DNA of 64,000 bases. Source: Paraphaeosphaeria minitans. Taxonomy: Eukaryota > Ascomycota > Dothideomycetes > Pleosporales > Didymosphaeriaceae. Of the stretch, positions 25,991 through 37,289 are shown one piece after another. The translations under genes and the position numbers were made by a program. The stretch is from assembly GCA_015832175.1 (NCBI GenBank), contig WJXW01000005.1, positions 1,488,001 to 1,552,000 of the forward strand. Reading direction: 5' to 3'. The notes under the pieces are model-generated. The model was not told the origin of the DNA, did no database searches, and saw nothing but the letters and a program-made list of their open reading frames with translations. Positions within the stretch are counted from its first letter, which is position 1; each line of letters opens with the position of its first letter.

Positions 25991-26013
25991 AAGAATAGAA
26001 AGGGAGGGGATAA
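25991..26013 (+). other. Polypurine tract of G1a
   Basis: An A/G run immediately left of the 3' LTR, the usual site of plus-strand DNA priming. G1c has the complementary TTATCCCCTCTTTTTT next to its LTR (59275-59290). Confidence 0.7.
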
Positions 26014-26424
26014 TGTTACATACTAGATAATAACGTAAGACTTAGGCGTTTATAAAAGTGTAATAAAGCGATAATAGGGTTACAAATATAATAAAGAAAC
26101 ACTAAGTAACTTAAATTAAGTTACGTAATGTGCTTAGTTACTTAACAGCACTAAGTAGTAGAGCTAGTTATATAAAGTGCTTAGTTACTTAGTAGCACTA
26201 AGTAGCGGAGTAGTTTTAGTATATAGGAACGCGAGGATAGGCTCTCTATACTTGTGTTTAATTTGTTTATTAATCTATTGTTTAGATTCTAGTAGACTAA
26301 ATTGTTGACTTATTACACTTCGTAAGATACTATTGTATTAACAAGACCTTCCACCTTTTGTAAGTACTCCTGCCTAAGAACTAACCTTAACCCTTTAGGA
26401 CTAGCTACCCTCTTGGATTTAACA
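26014..26424 (+). repeat. 3' LTR of G1a
   Basis: A 411-bp repeat matching 19845-20255. It ends GGATTTAACA and is followed by the AGTAG duplication at 26425. Confidence 0.85.
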
Positions 26425-27851
26425 AGTAGCTAATCTTTCTGTGTACTTTAATTAATGCGGAGTTATAAAAGAGTATTCTAGAAAGTAGTCTTACTATTTG
26501 CTTACTATTACTACACTATATTAAGGATAATAGTCTTAAATATCTACTAGTAAAGCCACCTAGCACAGGCGCTTACAGTATTACTACTTAAGGTAGTATA
26601 TAGAGGCTACTACAAAACTAGGGGTAACTAATAAAAGTCTTCTAAAATAACAATATTTATACTAGTAAAGGGAAGATAAGCGTGTTAAAGTTAAATTTCT
26701 CCTAGCTAGATACCTATTATGCCTAGTATATTTAGGCTAACTATTAATTTCTTATCTATTATAATATAATAGATAGATAAGAATAACGCTTATAGCTACT
26801 AGAGGGTAGTAGGTAGTAAAGGTGCTATTATACCTCCTCTTTAGATAATTAGAATTTAGAATAGGTTATTAATAGTGCGCCTATTAATAAGAAACGCCGC
26901 AACTCTAGTAGAAGCGCAACGTATAATAGGCAAAGGTATACTTCCTTTATTAGTAATTTGTTTAAGTTAAGATAATATTATCTTAATAATAAATATCTTT
27001 CTAGTCCTAGCCTTTCTATTAAGGTTTAGAAGTAGCTAGGGAGGGCTACGTCCTCTTAGAATAGCTTTAAAATAATTAACTACTATATTAAATATAACCC
27101 TTTATTAGCTAGTAAGGGTATTAGGGTTAGTATTAGTCCTCTTAGGTGTAGGGACTAGGTGCTTATAGATAAGATTCTTCTAATAGGTCCTACTATTAAG
27201 TTCCCACTAATTATTATGTTTAGGAGCGTCCTAATCTTTTGCGCGATTAATAGGTCTACCTCTAAGATTATTAGGGTTAGCTTCCTTACCATTAATAATA
27301 GAATCTTGTGTAGTAAGCTTATCCACCTTAAATAGGTCTGTAATAGGTATAGGCTATAGATTAGAGTCTTTCTCTTTAATTTTAGAATTATTCTCGCTGG
27401 AGTAATTAACTAATTAATAGTTATAATAGGCTTAACAGTAGTAATAGGCTAGAGTATTAGTTTTAAAAGACTAACCCCTAACATTCCTAATATTATCTAT
27501 TTACTAGAATAGGTAATAAAGCATAAGCTTTACTTAGTGGAAATAAACTAGATCTGTAATAGGCGAGTAGCGAGGAAAGTAGGAAAGGATATAAAGTTTT
27601 ACTCTTAGCCTTAACACTAGAATCTTACGTCTATAGTTATAGTGTAGTAGAAAGTTAAAATAGTATATGGACTCTAGCAAAGCAGGGCGTGACTTATACT
27701 TCTATAATATAGAAGTTCTAGATTAAAAAGGAGTAGCGTTAGGATCTAGATTCTTATTATACTACTAGTGTTAGCAAAAGTAAAAAGTAGTAGATTAAGC
27801 CTCTTTAGGTTAGCAATTAATAGAGAGTACAACCTAAGTAGACTAGGTAAG
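26425..27851. repeat. Unclassified RIP-degraded repeat X, fragment 4
   Basis: RIP-mutated DNA right of G1a, contiguous with fragment 3 before that insertion. The minus strand of about 27150-27400 reads as protein with few stops (for example KVDKLTTQDSIINGKEANP), consistent with a minus-strand coding element, but no family was recognised. It ends at the 5' LTR of Copia E2. Confidence 0.45.
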
Positions 27852-28046
27852 TGTTGAAGTAAAACACTCACTTCCGTGATTCTTTCTGGATCCACTAATT
27901 CATATTACGGGATTCTTGCCAAGAGGCTTGTTTCTTTTATATATAGTCTGCCCTTTTAGCATCCTTTCCTATAATTAGCTATTTGTATTCTTTACAACTC
28001 TACTTCTAGATATCCTATAATAGTTTAAGCCCTTTTTACTATAACA
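27852..28046 (+). repeat. 5' LTR of Copia E2
   Basis: A 195-bp LTR starting TGTTGAAGTAAAACACTC. It is followed directly by GTTATAAGCCTAGCGC, the RIP-altered primer-binding site. Confidence 0.85.
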
Positions 28047-28159
28047 GTTATAAGCCTAGCGCTTAGACTATAGGACAATTCTCCTTACTTACTTAGTAAC
28101 GCTTAAATTATTATATAACACTCTATTTAGAACCTCTCTATAATACAACCCCTTTATTT

Positions 28160-31100
28160 CTAATTACAAAAATTATTAAAATAGTAGAAGTATAGCTTAT
28201 TAATTGCGCTAGCTAGCCCTACTAGTTTATTTAGCTTTAATTCTAAGTAAACTTAAAAGGAATCTAGAACTAAATTAATCTAGAGGCGATTAACGCTCTA
28301 GTAATTAATTATATAAAGCTAGAACGACCTCTGCTCCTATAGAAACTATTACTAATTATAGATATAGCCTCTGTGGCGAGTATTTAATTATACAAAGCAG
28401 AGCTTACTAAGTATAAAATAGATAAGGAGAGCTTTCCTTTATAAATAGTAGAATATAGAGTAGTAGTTTTAGACTAGTAAGTAGACTATACTAAAATATA
28501 GAATCTCTAAACTTAGGTAAACGCTATAGTATTGCCTAATCTGCTTACTCCTGCCATAATTACTCTAGTTAATATACGCTATACTACGCTTTAGTCCCTA
28601 ATTTAACTCTTAAAGGAAGATCTCGCACTAAATAAAGGAGCTATATAGAATAATATTTAAGCTTTATACTACGCTTATCTTAAGAAGGCTAAGTAGGTAA
28701 GATAAAGTCTAAAGACCTAGTTTAAAGAGTAGCAGCTCCTCTATTAAAAAGTAAAGACCTACTTAATTAGTAAAATTAGTAGACTACTTACTATTTAAGA
28801 TTTCTTAGATATAATTACTGCGCGTATAGCACTAGATTAGGCCTAATTAATAAACTAACAGCTGATCTAGGATAAGACGCTAGGACAGAATTAGATTACG
28901 CTAGATAATTTAGGGAAAGTATTTTTAGCGCTTATTTAGGAGTATTTAATCTAATTTAGTTTTAATAAAATAAGTAGGGTATTTGCCACTTTTAATAGAT
29001 TATTAAGACAATCTACTAACTCTAATAGTTCTAGTTTGTCTAATTAGATAAAGAAATAACTAAACTGTCCCTATAAGCCCTATACTTATAGGTAGAAACT
29101 AATAGAGTGCTAAAGACTTTAAACCGTAATAGCTAGATTATCCTAGGATAAAATATTATTATTTAATCTTACTAATAAAGAAAAATTAGAAATTCTTAAT
29201 TAACTTAAGTAGCCTAAGTGGTTAAACCTTTATAATGCGATTACAAAGGCAGGATAAAATAAGAAATAATCCTCTACTAAGACTATTAAGTATTCTAGTA
29301 GTATTACTACTGCTCTACTAAACCCATTTAATCTGCCTATAGATAATAAAGAATAAGGTGTCTACTCTACTCTATATTCTAACGCTTATCCTCTATTAGA
29401 ATATACAATACTAGATAGTGCTATAGTAGTTTACCTAGTTAATAATCGCGAAAGACTTATTCTTAGGACGTTTTAATTATTAAATAAGAGTGTAGAGGTA
29501 GGTATATAAAGCCTCCTAATCTTAGGAATTAGTAATAGACTAATTAAGAACGCTTTGTATAGGAAAAATAAGAGATTTATAAAAAATCTACTACTCTAAA
29601 GAGTAAGAGTAGTAGAAGGCTTTTATATAAATATTATATTAGAAGCTCTTTTAAAGAAAGCAAAGATTTAGTACTTTAGTTTAGATTACACTCTTAGAAT
29701 TAGAAGCCTAGAATAAAGTGTTATTCTAGTAGACCTAAAATACGAGTATAACTTTACTTTCTTATAATATAAGCTAATCTGCTTTTATTTAATTATTATA
29801 AGTATAACTACTAAAGGATTATACTAGGTTAATATTAAGAGATTAGATTCTAAGGACCTCTAGCACCTTTAAGTAGGGTATATAGGAAGTAGAGCCCTAT
29901 AAGCTCTAGTAACTGCAGCCTAAGGTGTAAAGATTACTAGAATATTAAGAAAGGATTATAAGCACTATACTACTATATATATAACTTAGGTGATCTTTAG
30001 GAGACCTAGAGAATAATTACCTAGGCTATTTTACTTATTATCCTAAGGTCTATTTAATATGCCTACTACTTAAAATAGAGAAAACTAGGTTTTGCTAATT
30101 AAAGAAGATTTTAGTAAGAAACCTTATATTTTTAATTTTAAAATAAAGATATTTTCTAAGATAATAAGAGTGTAGTAGGATTTCTTAGCTCTTATTAATA
30201 TAAAATACGAGCTTTAAATTATAAAAATTTACTAGAATAATAATACAGTAACACTTCTATAGAGAGGGAAATCCTAGTACAAATTTTAAGCTAATTAGAA
30301 AGAGATAATAATTAGTAGACTACTACCTTATACGTATAAGCCTAATAGCGCTATAAAAAGAGTAGGCTAAGAGCTTATAATAAAAGTAATTAAAATATAA
30401 ATAAGCGTAAATCTGCTATTAAATCTCTAGCCTAAGATTATATAAGCAGTATGCTAGCTCTAAGAAATAATTCCTAGTCTAGTATTAGGCTATTAATTAC
30501 CTAATAAAACGTTAGATGCTTAGTTTAGATAATATTTCTATTATTTTAAACTAGTAAAAATATAATATAGGACAGCTAATCTTTATCTAAACTAGAGTGC
30601 TGTCTACACTTATAGCTACTAAGCTTACCTTTTAGATTAGGAGCGTACAGCTAGGCGAGATAGAAGAGAATTTAAAGTAAATCCTAAGGGCTATATTAGA
30701 TATCTAGTAGGCTATAAAGCTTCTAATATCTACTAAATATAGATTTTCTAGCTTAATTAGGTAATTACTACATAGAATATAAGGTTTAATAAGTCCTTAT
30801 TTTATAAAGAATTAGAGGAATAATCTATTTTAAAGATAGAAGTGTTAAAAACAGTAGAAAGCCTCTAAAAAGGATAGCTAAACAATCTAAGAGAAGCGTA
30901 TAAAGACACGCTTAATATTCTTCCTAAAATAAATAAGTATATAAGAACTACTACTAGACTTATAGGTAACCCTTAAGTGATTAAAAGTGAAGTAGGCTAG
31001 CTAAATAATTAGGAACTTAAAGTACCTACTACTAAGTAAGCTATAGGCTTAGCTAGCTAGTAGCTAAGAATTTGCTTAAGTAAGAAAAGAAGTATAGGAC

Positions 31101-33260
31101 TTATAACCTCTAATTAGACACTAGAGCTAGGTGATTTTAGGGGTAATCTATTAAGCGATTAAAAGATATCTAGTAGCTACTAAAACACTACTAAGAGAGC
31201 TAGCCTACTAGAATCTAGGGATTTAATACCTTATTTATTAGTAGAAACTAATTAGGTTACTAATTAACCTAGCGCAGATAACTTAATTACGCTAGATAAA
31301 GTAGATAACTTGCTAGCGCACTAAAGGCGAAGGCAGATCTATCTAAAGGTAAGTAGAATAAGTAGGCGAAATTATAGTAAAGCACTAGAAATTAACTAAC
31401 TAATAAATTACTATCTACTATTATAAAGATTAAGGAAGCAAAATAATTAGAATAATTAGCTAAGGGGTAGGTAGAAGCTAGGTACTTATATACTAATTAC
31501 TAATTATCTTTAAAGTAATCTTAATATAATATTAGAGTACACGTTTATACTAGAAGTAGTAGAGGCCTAGTCTAAGTAAGAAAAATATATTATACTAAAT
31601 ATAATAGTATTCGCTTCTATACTTAGAAAGGCGCCTAGAGCGTTTTATAAAGCTTAGACTTATAGAGACGAGCTTACACTAGAGCTAACCCTATAGAAAT
31701 ACCTTTATAATTATCTATATAGGAAGCTATTCCTCCTTACTGCTTATAAAGAGATTTTAACTTTATAAGATAAAGGTACCTAGATAGAGATTAAATAATT
31801 AGAGGTGTTAGAGTGACTGCTCCCTTTAAAGTAGGTCTTTACCTATAAGTTTAATTAAAATAGATACTTTAAAAAGTGCAAAGCTTAAATTATTATAAGA
31901 GGAGATTTTTAGAAAAAGAATACTCTCTACTCTACCTATACTACTACTCTAGTAGTAAGATCTTTTTAATTAGCTATAGCTCTAGCAGCAGAATTTAATC
32001 TAGAAATCTTATAATTTAATATAGTAAGAGCGTTTCTAAATACTCTTATTATAGCCGCTAATCTAGTAACTTATAAATTACCTAATAGTTTTAAAAAGCT
32101 AGAAAAGTGTGTAAGATTAAATTAAGCTTTATATAGCTTAAGAGATTTACTACTTTTTTAGTGTAAAAAATTTATAGGATTACTTTAATCTTATAGACTT
32201 TTAGCTTTACTAGAAGAGCTATGCCTTTTCTTTAATAGTAATTAAAGTATTATTATTCTATTTTATATTAATAATATTCTTCTTCTCTATTATAAGAGTA
32301 AAGAGAAAGAAGCCCTAGATTTTTAGAAGAATATTGCGAATAAATATAAAATTAAATTAAAAGGCCTAGTAGAGTGGTTTCTAGGTGTTTAAGTAATTAG
32401 GAACAAAGAAGTAAAATTAACTTCTCTAGTCTATAATACCTATATTAATAAGATTATAAAAAAGTTTAATCTTTTAAACTCTAGGAGCTTCCCTCCTATA
32501 CCTCTATTAGCAGAAGATCTCGTTTTAAGCATAGGAGAAGCCACTCCTTAATAAATAAAGCTCTTTTAAGAAGAGGTAGGATTAGCTCTCTATACAGTAA
32601 TTATACTACGCCTAGATATAGCCTTTATAGTGTTAAAGCTATTACACTTTCTAATAAATCTAAGTAAAGAACACTTTGCTGCTATTAACTATATAATCCT
32701 TTACTTCTATTAAACTAGATAGCAGGCTATAGTCTTTAGTGGCTATAATAGACCTAATCTACTAATATGCGGAGATGCCTCTTTTACTAATAATTTAATA
32801 TTATAGCAATCTTCCTATAGATATATTATCTTATTGTTTAGAGGAGCTATCCTATGGAAAGTAGTTTAATAGAATATAATTACTACTTTAATAATAGAAG
32901 CAGAGCTTCTAGCGCTTAAATATATAAATAAAGAAGCTATAGTAATTAAGAGATTCTTTACTAAGCCTACTCTAGATCTAGGACTTTTATAGAAGGTCTA
33001 TTACAATAATCTTTAAACTATTTATTTAGTAATTAGAAAGAACGAAAGAATAACTACTTAACTACGCTATATAGATATTTAGAATATATAGTTACAGTAA
33101 AAGTATACAAAAGCATTGTTTTAAGTAGAATATTTTCTAACTAGCGAAATGCTAGTAGATAGCCTTATAAAGGCTCTTACTTATTAGTAATTTAATAGAT
33201 TTAAAAGGCTATTAAATCTATAAAATATAAGTATAATAATTATAGAATAAGAGTAGGTAA
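28160..33260 (+). pseudogene. RIP-destroyed Copia polyprotein of E2 (domain reference)
   Basis: Plus-strand blocks in order: Gag from about 28160, with a remnant zinc knuckle near 29058 (C-P-Y-K-P-Y-T-Y-R); the pre-integrase motif near 29855 (HL.VGYIGSRAL.AL, related to HLRLGHIGxRAL); integrase core to about 30500; reverse transcriptase about 31780-32560, with LFYINNILLLYY at the catalytic site near 32264 where YVDD is expected; and RNase H with CGDASF near 32770 and the conserved EMLVDSLIKAL near 33150-33180. In-frame stops are TAA/TAG at Gln or Trp positions. The order integrase-RT-RNase H is diagnostic of Copia. Confidence 0.8.
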
Positions 33261-33289
33261 GTAGAGAAACAATTTATTAACTACTTAGA

Positions 33290-34980
33290 ATTATTAATTT
33301 AGAGCTAGGAAATAAGAAAAGAAAAAGAAAAAAAAAAAGATTAGAGAGAGAATAGAAATTAAAAAAAGAAGAGATTAAAGAGCTTATCTATAAGTATATA
33401 GACCCTCTTCCTCCTCTACTTAATTATAAGGGTGCGAGAATCTCCTCTACAATTAGTAGTAGGAGATTCTCCCTATCCTCCTCCTCTCCTCCTCTCTATA
33501 GTAGGTAATTCCTTACTCTATCTACCTCCTCTACTTCTCCTTTAATTAGCAGTAGGTAATAGCTTACCCTAGCCTCTCCTTTAATTAGTAGGAGGAGAAG
33601 CACTTACCTAGCCTCTACCCTACTTTAGAGCTAATAGGCCGCTTATCTAGCTATTTTAATTAGGGTATTAGCTGCGACCGCGCTACTCCTTAATAGGTAG
33701 GGTAAAAGGCTAATTATTCTATCCTCTACTAAGGATTAGCTAGAAGAGAGAGAGTAAGATAATAGTTACGTGCTAAGCTTACTCCTTTTAACTACTAGTA
33801 AATAAAGGAGCTTATAAGGCCACCTTAACCTTCTTATATAGCTTAGTAATTAGCCTATCTTATAAAAAGTATTAGCTAAACCTAGAAAGAATTCTAAAAT
33901 AAAAGCTTATATTAGCACCCTCTAATAATTAATAGTAGATAAAATTTATAGCTAGAGTCTAAATATGCGGCTAGCTACAGAAATAATTAGTAAAATTAGC
34001 TAAAGTAATAGAATAATCCTATATATAGTAGTATAAGAGGAAGTAAAGTAGGTATAGTAGCACTTACCTAAGCTTAAAGCGTTATTATAGTAGCGTCTAT
34101 TATTTTTTTCTACTAGAGCTCTCTTTAAGTAGCCTAAGTAGCTTACTTATTTAAGAGCACTAAGTAATTACTAAAGGCCTAGAGCTAGGGTAAGAGGAGC
34201 TAGTAGAGTAAGAGGAGTAGGAGGATCTTAGTAAGAGGATTAGGAGCTTTATTTAGTAGCTTTTATAGCCTTTACTACGCGTGCTTTAGCTAGGTTATTA
34301 GATATTTAAAAGAGTTAGTAAAGCTCTAAATAATAAAAAGAGCGTAAGGTAATAATTAGAAGAAAAGAACTTATTATAAGCTAGTAGGATTTAAAGGCTT
34401 AAACTAGTAGGCTTAAATTAGATAAGAGGTTAAAGTGTTAAAAAGTAAAGGATTAAAGAGAGAAGATTAAGCACTAGTAAAGGGCTTATATACTCTACTA
34501 CCTATCTAATTATTAAGCGCTAAATACGCTTCTTCTTTACTACTTATTTCTTTTACTACTACTCTTTTTTAATTAAAACGCATCTACCTATTATACTTGC
34601 TAGCTAGTAAGAGCAGGGAAATTACCTTATAGTTAATAAGAAGTAAGTAAAAAGAGTAGTAGAATAAAAGTGTTTATACTCTAGGCCTTTATGCCACGCT
34701 TATAAGCTCCTAACCTACTAGAAGAAGAGATTCTAGACATAATTTATAATAGGATTTATAATTTAAAAGATAAATAGCGATTGTTTTGCTATTACAACAA
34801 ATAGGGGGTGATAGAATTGCTGTTCTTAAGATAAAGAGATTTAGAAGAACAATTCTTAATAGTTTTTTAATTTTTAAATAGCCTTTAGATAGTTTTTTAA
34901 AGATTTTTAAGAAGGATTTAGATAATTAAAGGTTACTTTTTAGGATAGGTGATCCACTTTAAGTAATTACCTAGGGGGTG
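33290..34980 (+). other. Long extra 3' segment of Copia E2
   Basis: About 1.7 kb separates the end of RNase H from the 3' LTR; most Copia elements have little here. It includes a pyrimidine-rich stretch (CCTCCTCCTCTCCTCC near 33477) and is present in E1, E3 and E4 as well. No domain was recognised; frames on both strands look weakly protein-like. Confidence 0.6.
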
Positions 34981-35175
34981 TGTTAAAGTAAATCCCTTAC
35001 TTCTGTAATTCTTTCTAGATCCACTAATTTATATCACGGGATTCTTGCTAAGAGACTTGTTTCTTTTGTATATAGTCTGCCCTTTTGGCATCCTTTCCTA
35101 TAATTAGCTATTTGTATTCTTTACAACTCTGCTCCTGAATATCCTGTGATAGTTCGAGCCCTTTTTACCATAATA
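34981..35175 (+). repeat. 3' LTR of Copia E2
   Basis: A 195-bp LTR starting TGTTAAAGTAAATCCC and ending CCATAATA (from CCACAACA). It is preceded by the purine-rich tract CTAGGGGGTG. Confidence 0.85.
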
Positions 35176-35333
35176 GTATAGTATACACACTATAGCACTA
35201 GTAGTAGGGACCCTTATAGCTCTGTAAATATTAGTAATATGCATCTTATATACGCCTAATAAGCTTAGCTTATTTGTAGATCTACTTACTTTATTATGCT
35301 TAGTCCTCTATAGTATTTTATTCTATAGGGTAG
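35176..35333 (-). mobile_element. Gypsy-2 fragment between Copia E2 and E3
   Basis: This 158-bp piece joins directly to 42708 if E3 and one GGTAG are removed (GGTAG at 35329-35333 and 42703-42707). It is therefore the continuation, downstream of RNase H, of the minus-strand Gypsy-2 copy at 42703-46018. Confidence 0.7.
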
Positions 35334-35528
35334 TGTTGTGGTAAAAAGGGCTCGAACTATCACAGGATATTTAGGAGCAGAGTTGTAAAGAATACAAAGA
35401 GCTAATTATAGGAAAAGATACCAAAAGGGCAGACTATATACAAAAGAAACAAGCCTCTTAGCAAGAATCCCGTGATCTAAATTAGTAGATCTAGAAAGAA
35501 TCACAGAAGTAAGTGTTTTACTTCAACA
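35334..35528 (-). repeat. 3' LTR of Copia E3
   Basis: A 195-bp LTR, complement strand; begins TGTTGTGGTAAAAAGG and ends TTACTTCAACA. It differs from the 5' LTR only by transitions as far as I compared. Confidence 0.88.
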
Positions 35529-35536
35529 CACCCCCT
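35529..35536 (-). other. Polypurine tract of Copia E3
   Basis: CACCCCCT on the plus strand, i.e. AGGGGGTG on the element strand, directly next to the 3' LTR. The same tract precedes the 3' LTRs of E2 and E4 (GGGGGTG). Confidence 0.65.
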
Positions 35537-37270
35537 AGGTGATCGCTTAAAGCGGATCACCTATCCTAAGAAGTAATCTGTAATTATCTAAATCCTTCTT
35601 AAAGATCTTTAAAAAACTGTCTAAAGGCTATTTAAAGATTGAAAAACTATTAAGAATTATTCTTCTAAATCTCCTTATCTTAAGAACAGCAATTCTATCA
35701 CCCCCCACTTATTATAATAGTAAAACAATCACTATTTATCTTTTAAATTATAAATCCTATCGTGAATCGTGTCCAGAATCTCTTCTTCTAGTAGGTTAGG
35801 AGCTCATAAGCGTGGCATAAAGGCCTAGAGCGTAAACACTTTTGTTCCGCTACTCTTTTTGCTCACTTCCTATTAACTATAAGGTAATTTCTCCACTCTT
35901 ACTAGCTAGTAAGTACAATAGGCAGGCGCGTTTTAATTAGAAAGGAGCAGTAGTAAGAGAAATAAGTAGTAAAGAAAGAGCGTATTTAGCGCTTAATAAT
36001 TAGATAGGCAGTAGAGTATATAAGCCCTTTACTAGCGCTTAATCTTCTCTCTTTAATCCTTTACTTTTAACGCTTTAACCTCCTATCTAATTTAAGCCTA
36101 CTAGTTTAAGCCTTTAAATCCCACTACCTTATAGTAAGTTCTCTTCTTCTAATTATTACCTTACGCTCTTTTTATTGTTTAGAGCTTTACTAACTCTTTT
36201 AGATATCTAACAACCTAGCTAAAGCACGCGTAGCAAAGGCTATAAAAACTACTAAATAAAGCTCCTAATCTTCCTGCCAAGATTCTCCTACTCTACTAGC
36301 TCCTTCTGCCCTAGCTCTAGGCCCCTAGTAATTGCTTAGTGCTCTTAGACAAGTAAGCTGCTTAGGCTGCTTAAAAGGAGCTCTAGCAAGAAAAAGTAAT
36401 AAACGCTACTATAATAACGCTTTAAGCTTAAGCAGGCGCTACTATATCTACTTTACCTACTCTTATACTACTATATATAGGGTTATCCTATCACTTTAGC
36501 TAATTTCGCTAATCGTTTCTGTAGCTAGCCGCATATTTAGACTCTAGCTATAGATTTTATCCGCTATTAACTATTAAAGGGTGCTAATATAAGCTTTTAT
36601 TCTAAGATTTATTCTAGATTTAGCTAATACTTTCTATAGGAGAGGCTAATTACTAAGCTGCGTAAGAGGGTTAAAGTAGCCTTATAAGCTCCTCTTCTTA
36701 CTAGCAGTTAGAAGGAGCAAGCTTAGTATACAGCTACTATCCTACTCCCTCCCTCCTAGCCAATCTTTAGTAAAGGATAGGGTGATTACTCTCCTACCCT
36801 ACCTATTAAGGAGCAGCGCGATCGCAGCTAATACCCTAATTAAAATAGCTAGATAAGCGGCCTATTAGCTCTAAAATAAGATAGAGGCTAGGTAAGTGCT
36901 TCTCCTCCTACTAATTAAAGGAGGGGAGGCTAGGGTAAGCTATTACCTACTACTAATTAAAGGAGAGGTAGAGGAGGTAGATAGGGTAAGGAATCACCTA
37001 CTACAGAGAGGAGGAGAGGAGGAGAAGGTAGATGGGGTAAGGAATCACCTACTACAGAAAGGAGGAGAGGAGGAGGATAGGGAGAATCTCCTACTACTAA
37101 TTATAGGGGAGATTCTCGCACCCCTACGATTAAGCAGAGGAGGAAGAGGGTCTATATACTTATAGATAAGCTCTTTAATCTCCTCTTCCTCTAATTCCTA
37201 TTCTCCCTCTAATTTTTTCTTTCTTTTCTTTTTCTTTTCTTATTTCCTAGCTCTAAATTAATAATTCTAG
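35537..37270 (-). other. Long extra 3' segment of Copia E3
   Basis: It corresponds to the extra segment of E2. On the plus strand (antisense to the polyprotein) one frame can be followed from about 35720 to 37165, with about 25 stops, all TAA or TAG, ending in an 89-codon open stretch (36896-37165), the longest in the island. The opposite strand of E2 also gives protein-like frames, so the coding strand, if any, is undecided. Confidence 0.4.
36975..37076. repeat. 51-bp tandem duplication private to Copia E3
   Basis: Two units (36975-37025, 37026-37076), each starting AGGTAGAT and containing GGGTAAGGAATCACC, differ at only a few bases. In frame they encode a repeated 17-residue unit (VRNHLLQ...GGEEE). 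E1, E2 and E4 have a single unit. Confidence 0.8.
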
Positions 37271-37289
37271 GTAGTTAACAGATTATTTC

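Larger units (their letters stand above)
19845..26424 (+). mobile_element. Gypsy (chromodomain type) LTR retrotransposon, copy G1a
   Basis: A 6580-bp element with 411-bp LTRs (19845-20255, 26014-26424) and a perfect target-site duplication AGTAG. Domain order gag, RT, RNase H, integrase, chromodomain identifies a chromovirus-type Gypsy. A purine tract (AAAGGGAGGGGATAA) directly precedes the 3' LTR. The 5' LTR retains some CA/TG sites and the interior is heavily RIP-mutated, so the element is dead. It is complete in structure and serves as reference for G1b and G1c. Confidence 0.9.
27852..35175 (+). mobile_element. Copia LTR retrotransposon, copy E2
   Basis: A 7324-bp element in plus orientation with 195-bp LTRs at 27852-28046 and 34981-35175. 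The 5-mers outside the LTRs are GTAAG (27847-27851) and GTATA (35176-35180). They do not match: the A/T difference cannot be explained by RIP, so the copy may be chimeric or may have lost its duplication. The right flank is Gypsy-2 sequence (minus), and I cannot match the left flank to it. The polyprotein is in the order of Copia (integrase before RT). Confidence 0.88.

Noticed and set aside
27119..27135. Telomere-like TTAGGG
   Set aside because: Single scattered TTAGGG hexamers in TA-rich DNA; no tandem array.
36896..37165. 89-codon open frame as a stand-alone gene
   Set aside because: It lies within the extra 3' segment of Copia E3, begins mid-frame of a longer stop-bearing stretch and is largely a low-complexity Leu/Glu/Gly repeat. 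It is noted under findings, not called a gene.
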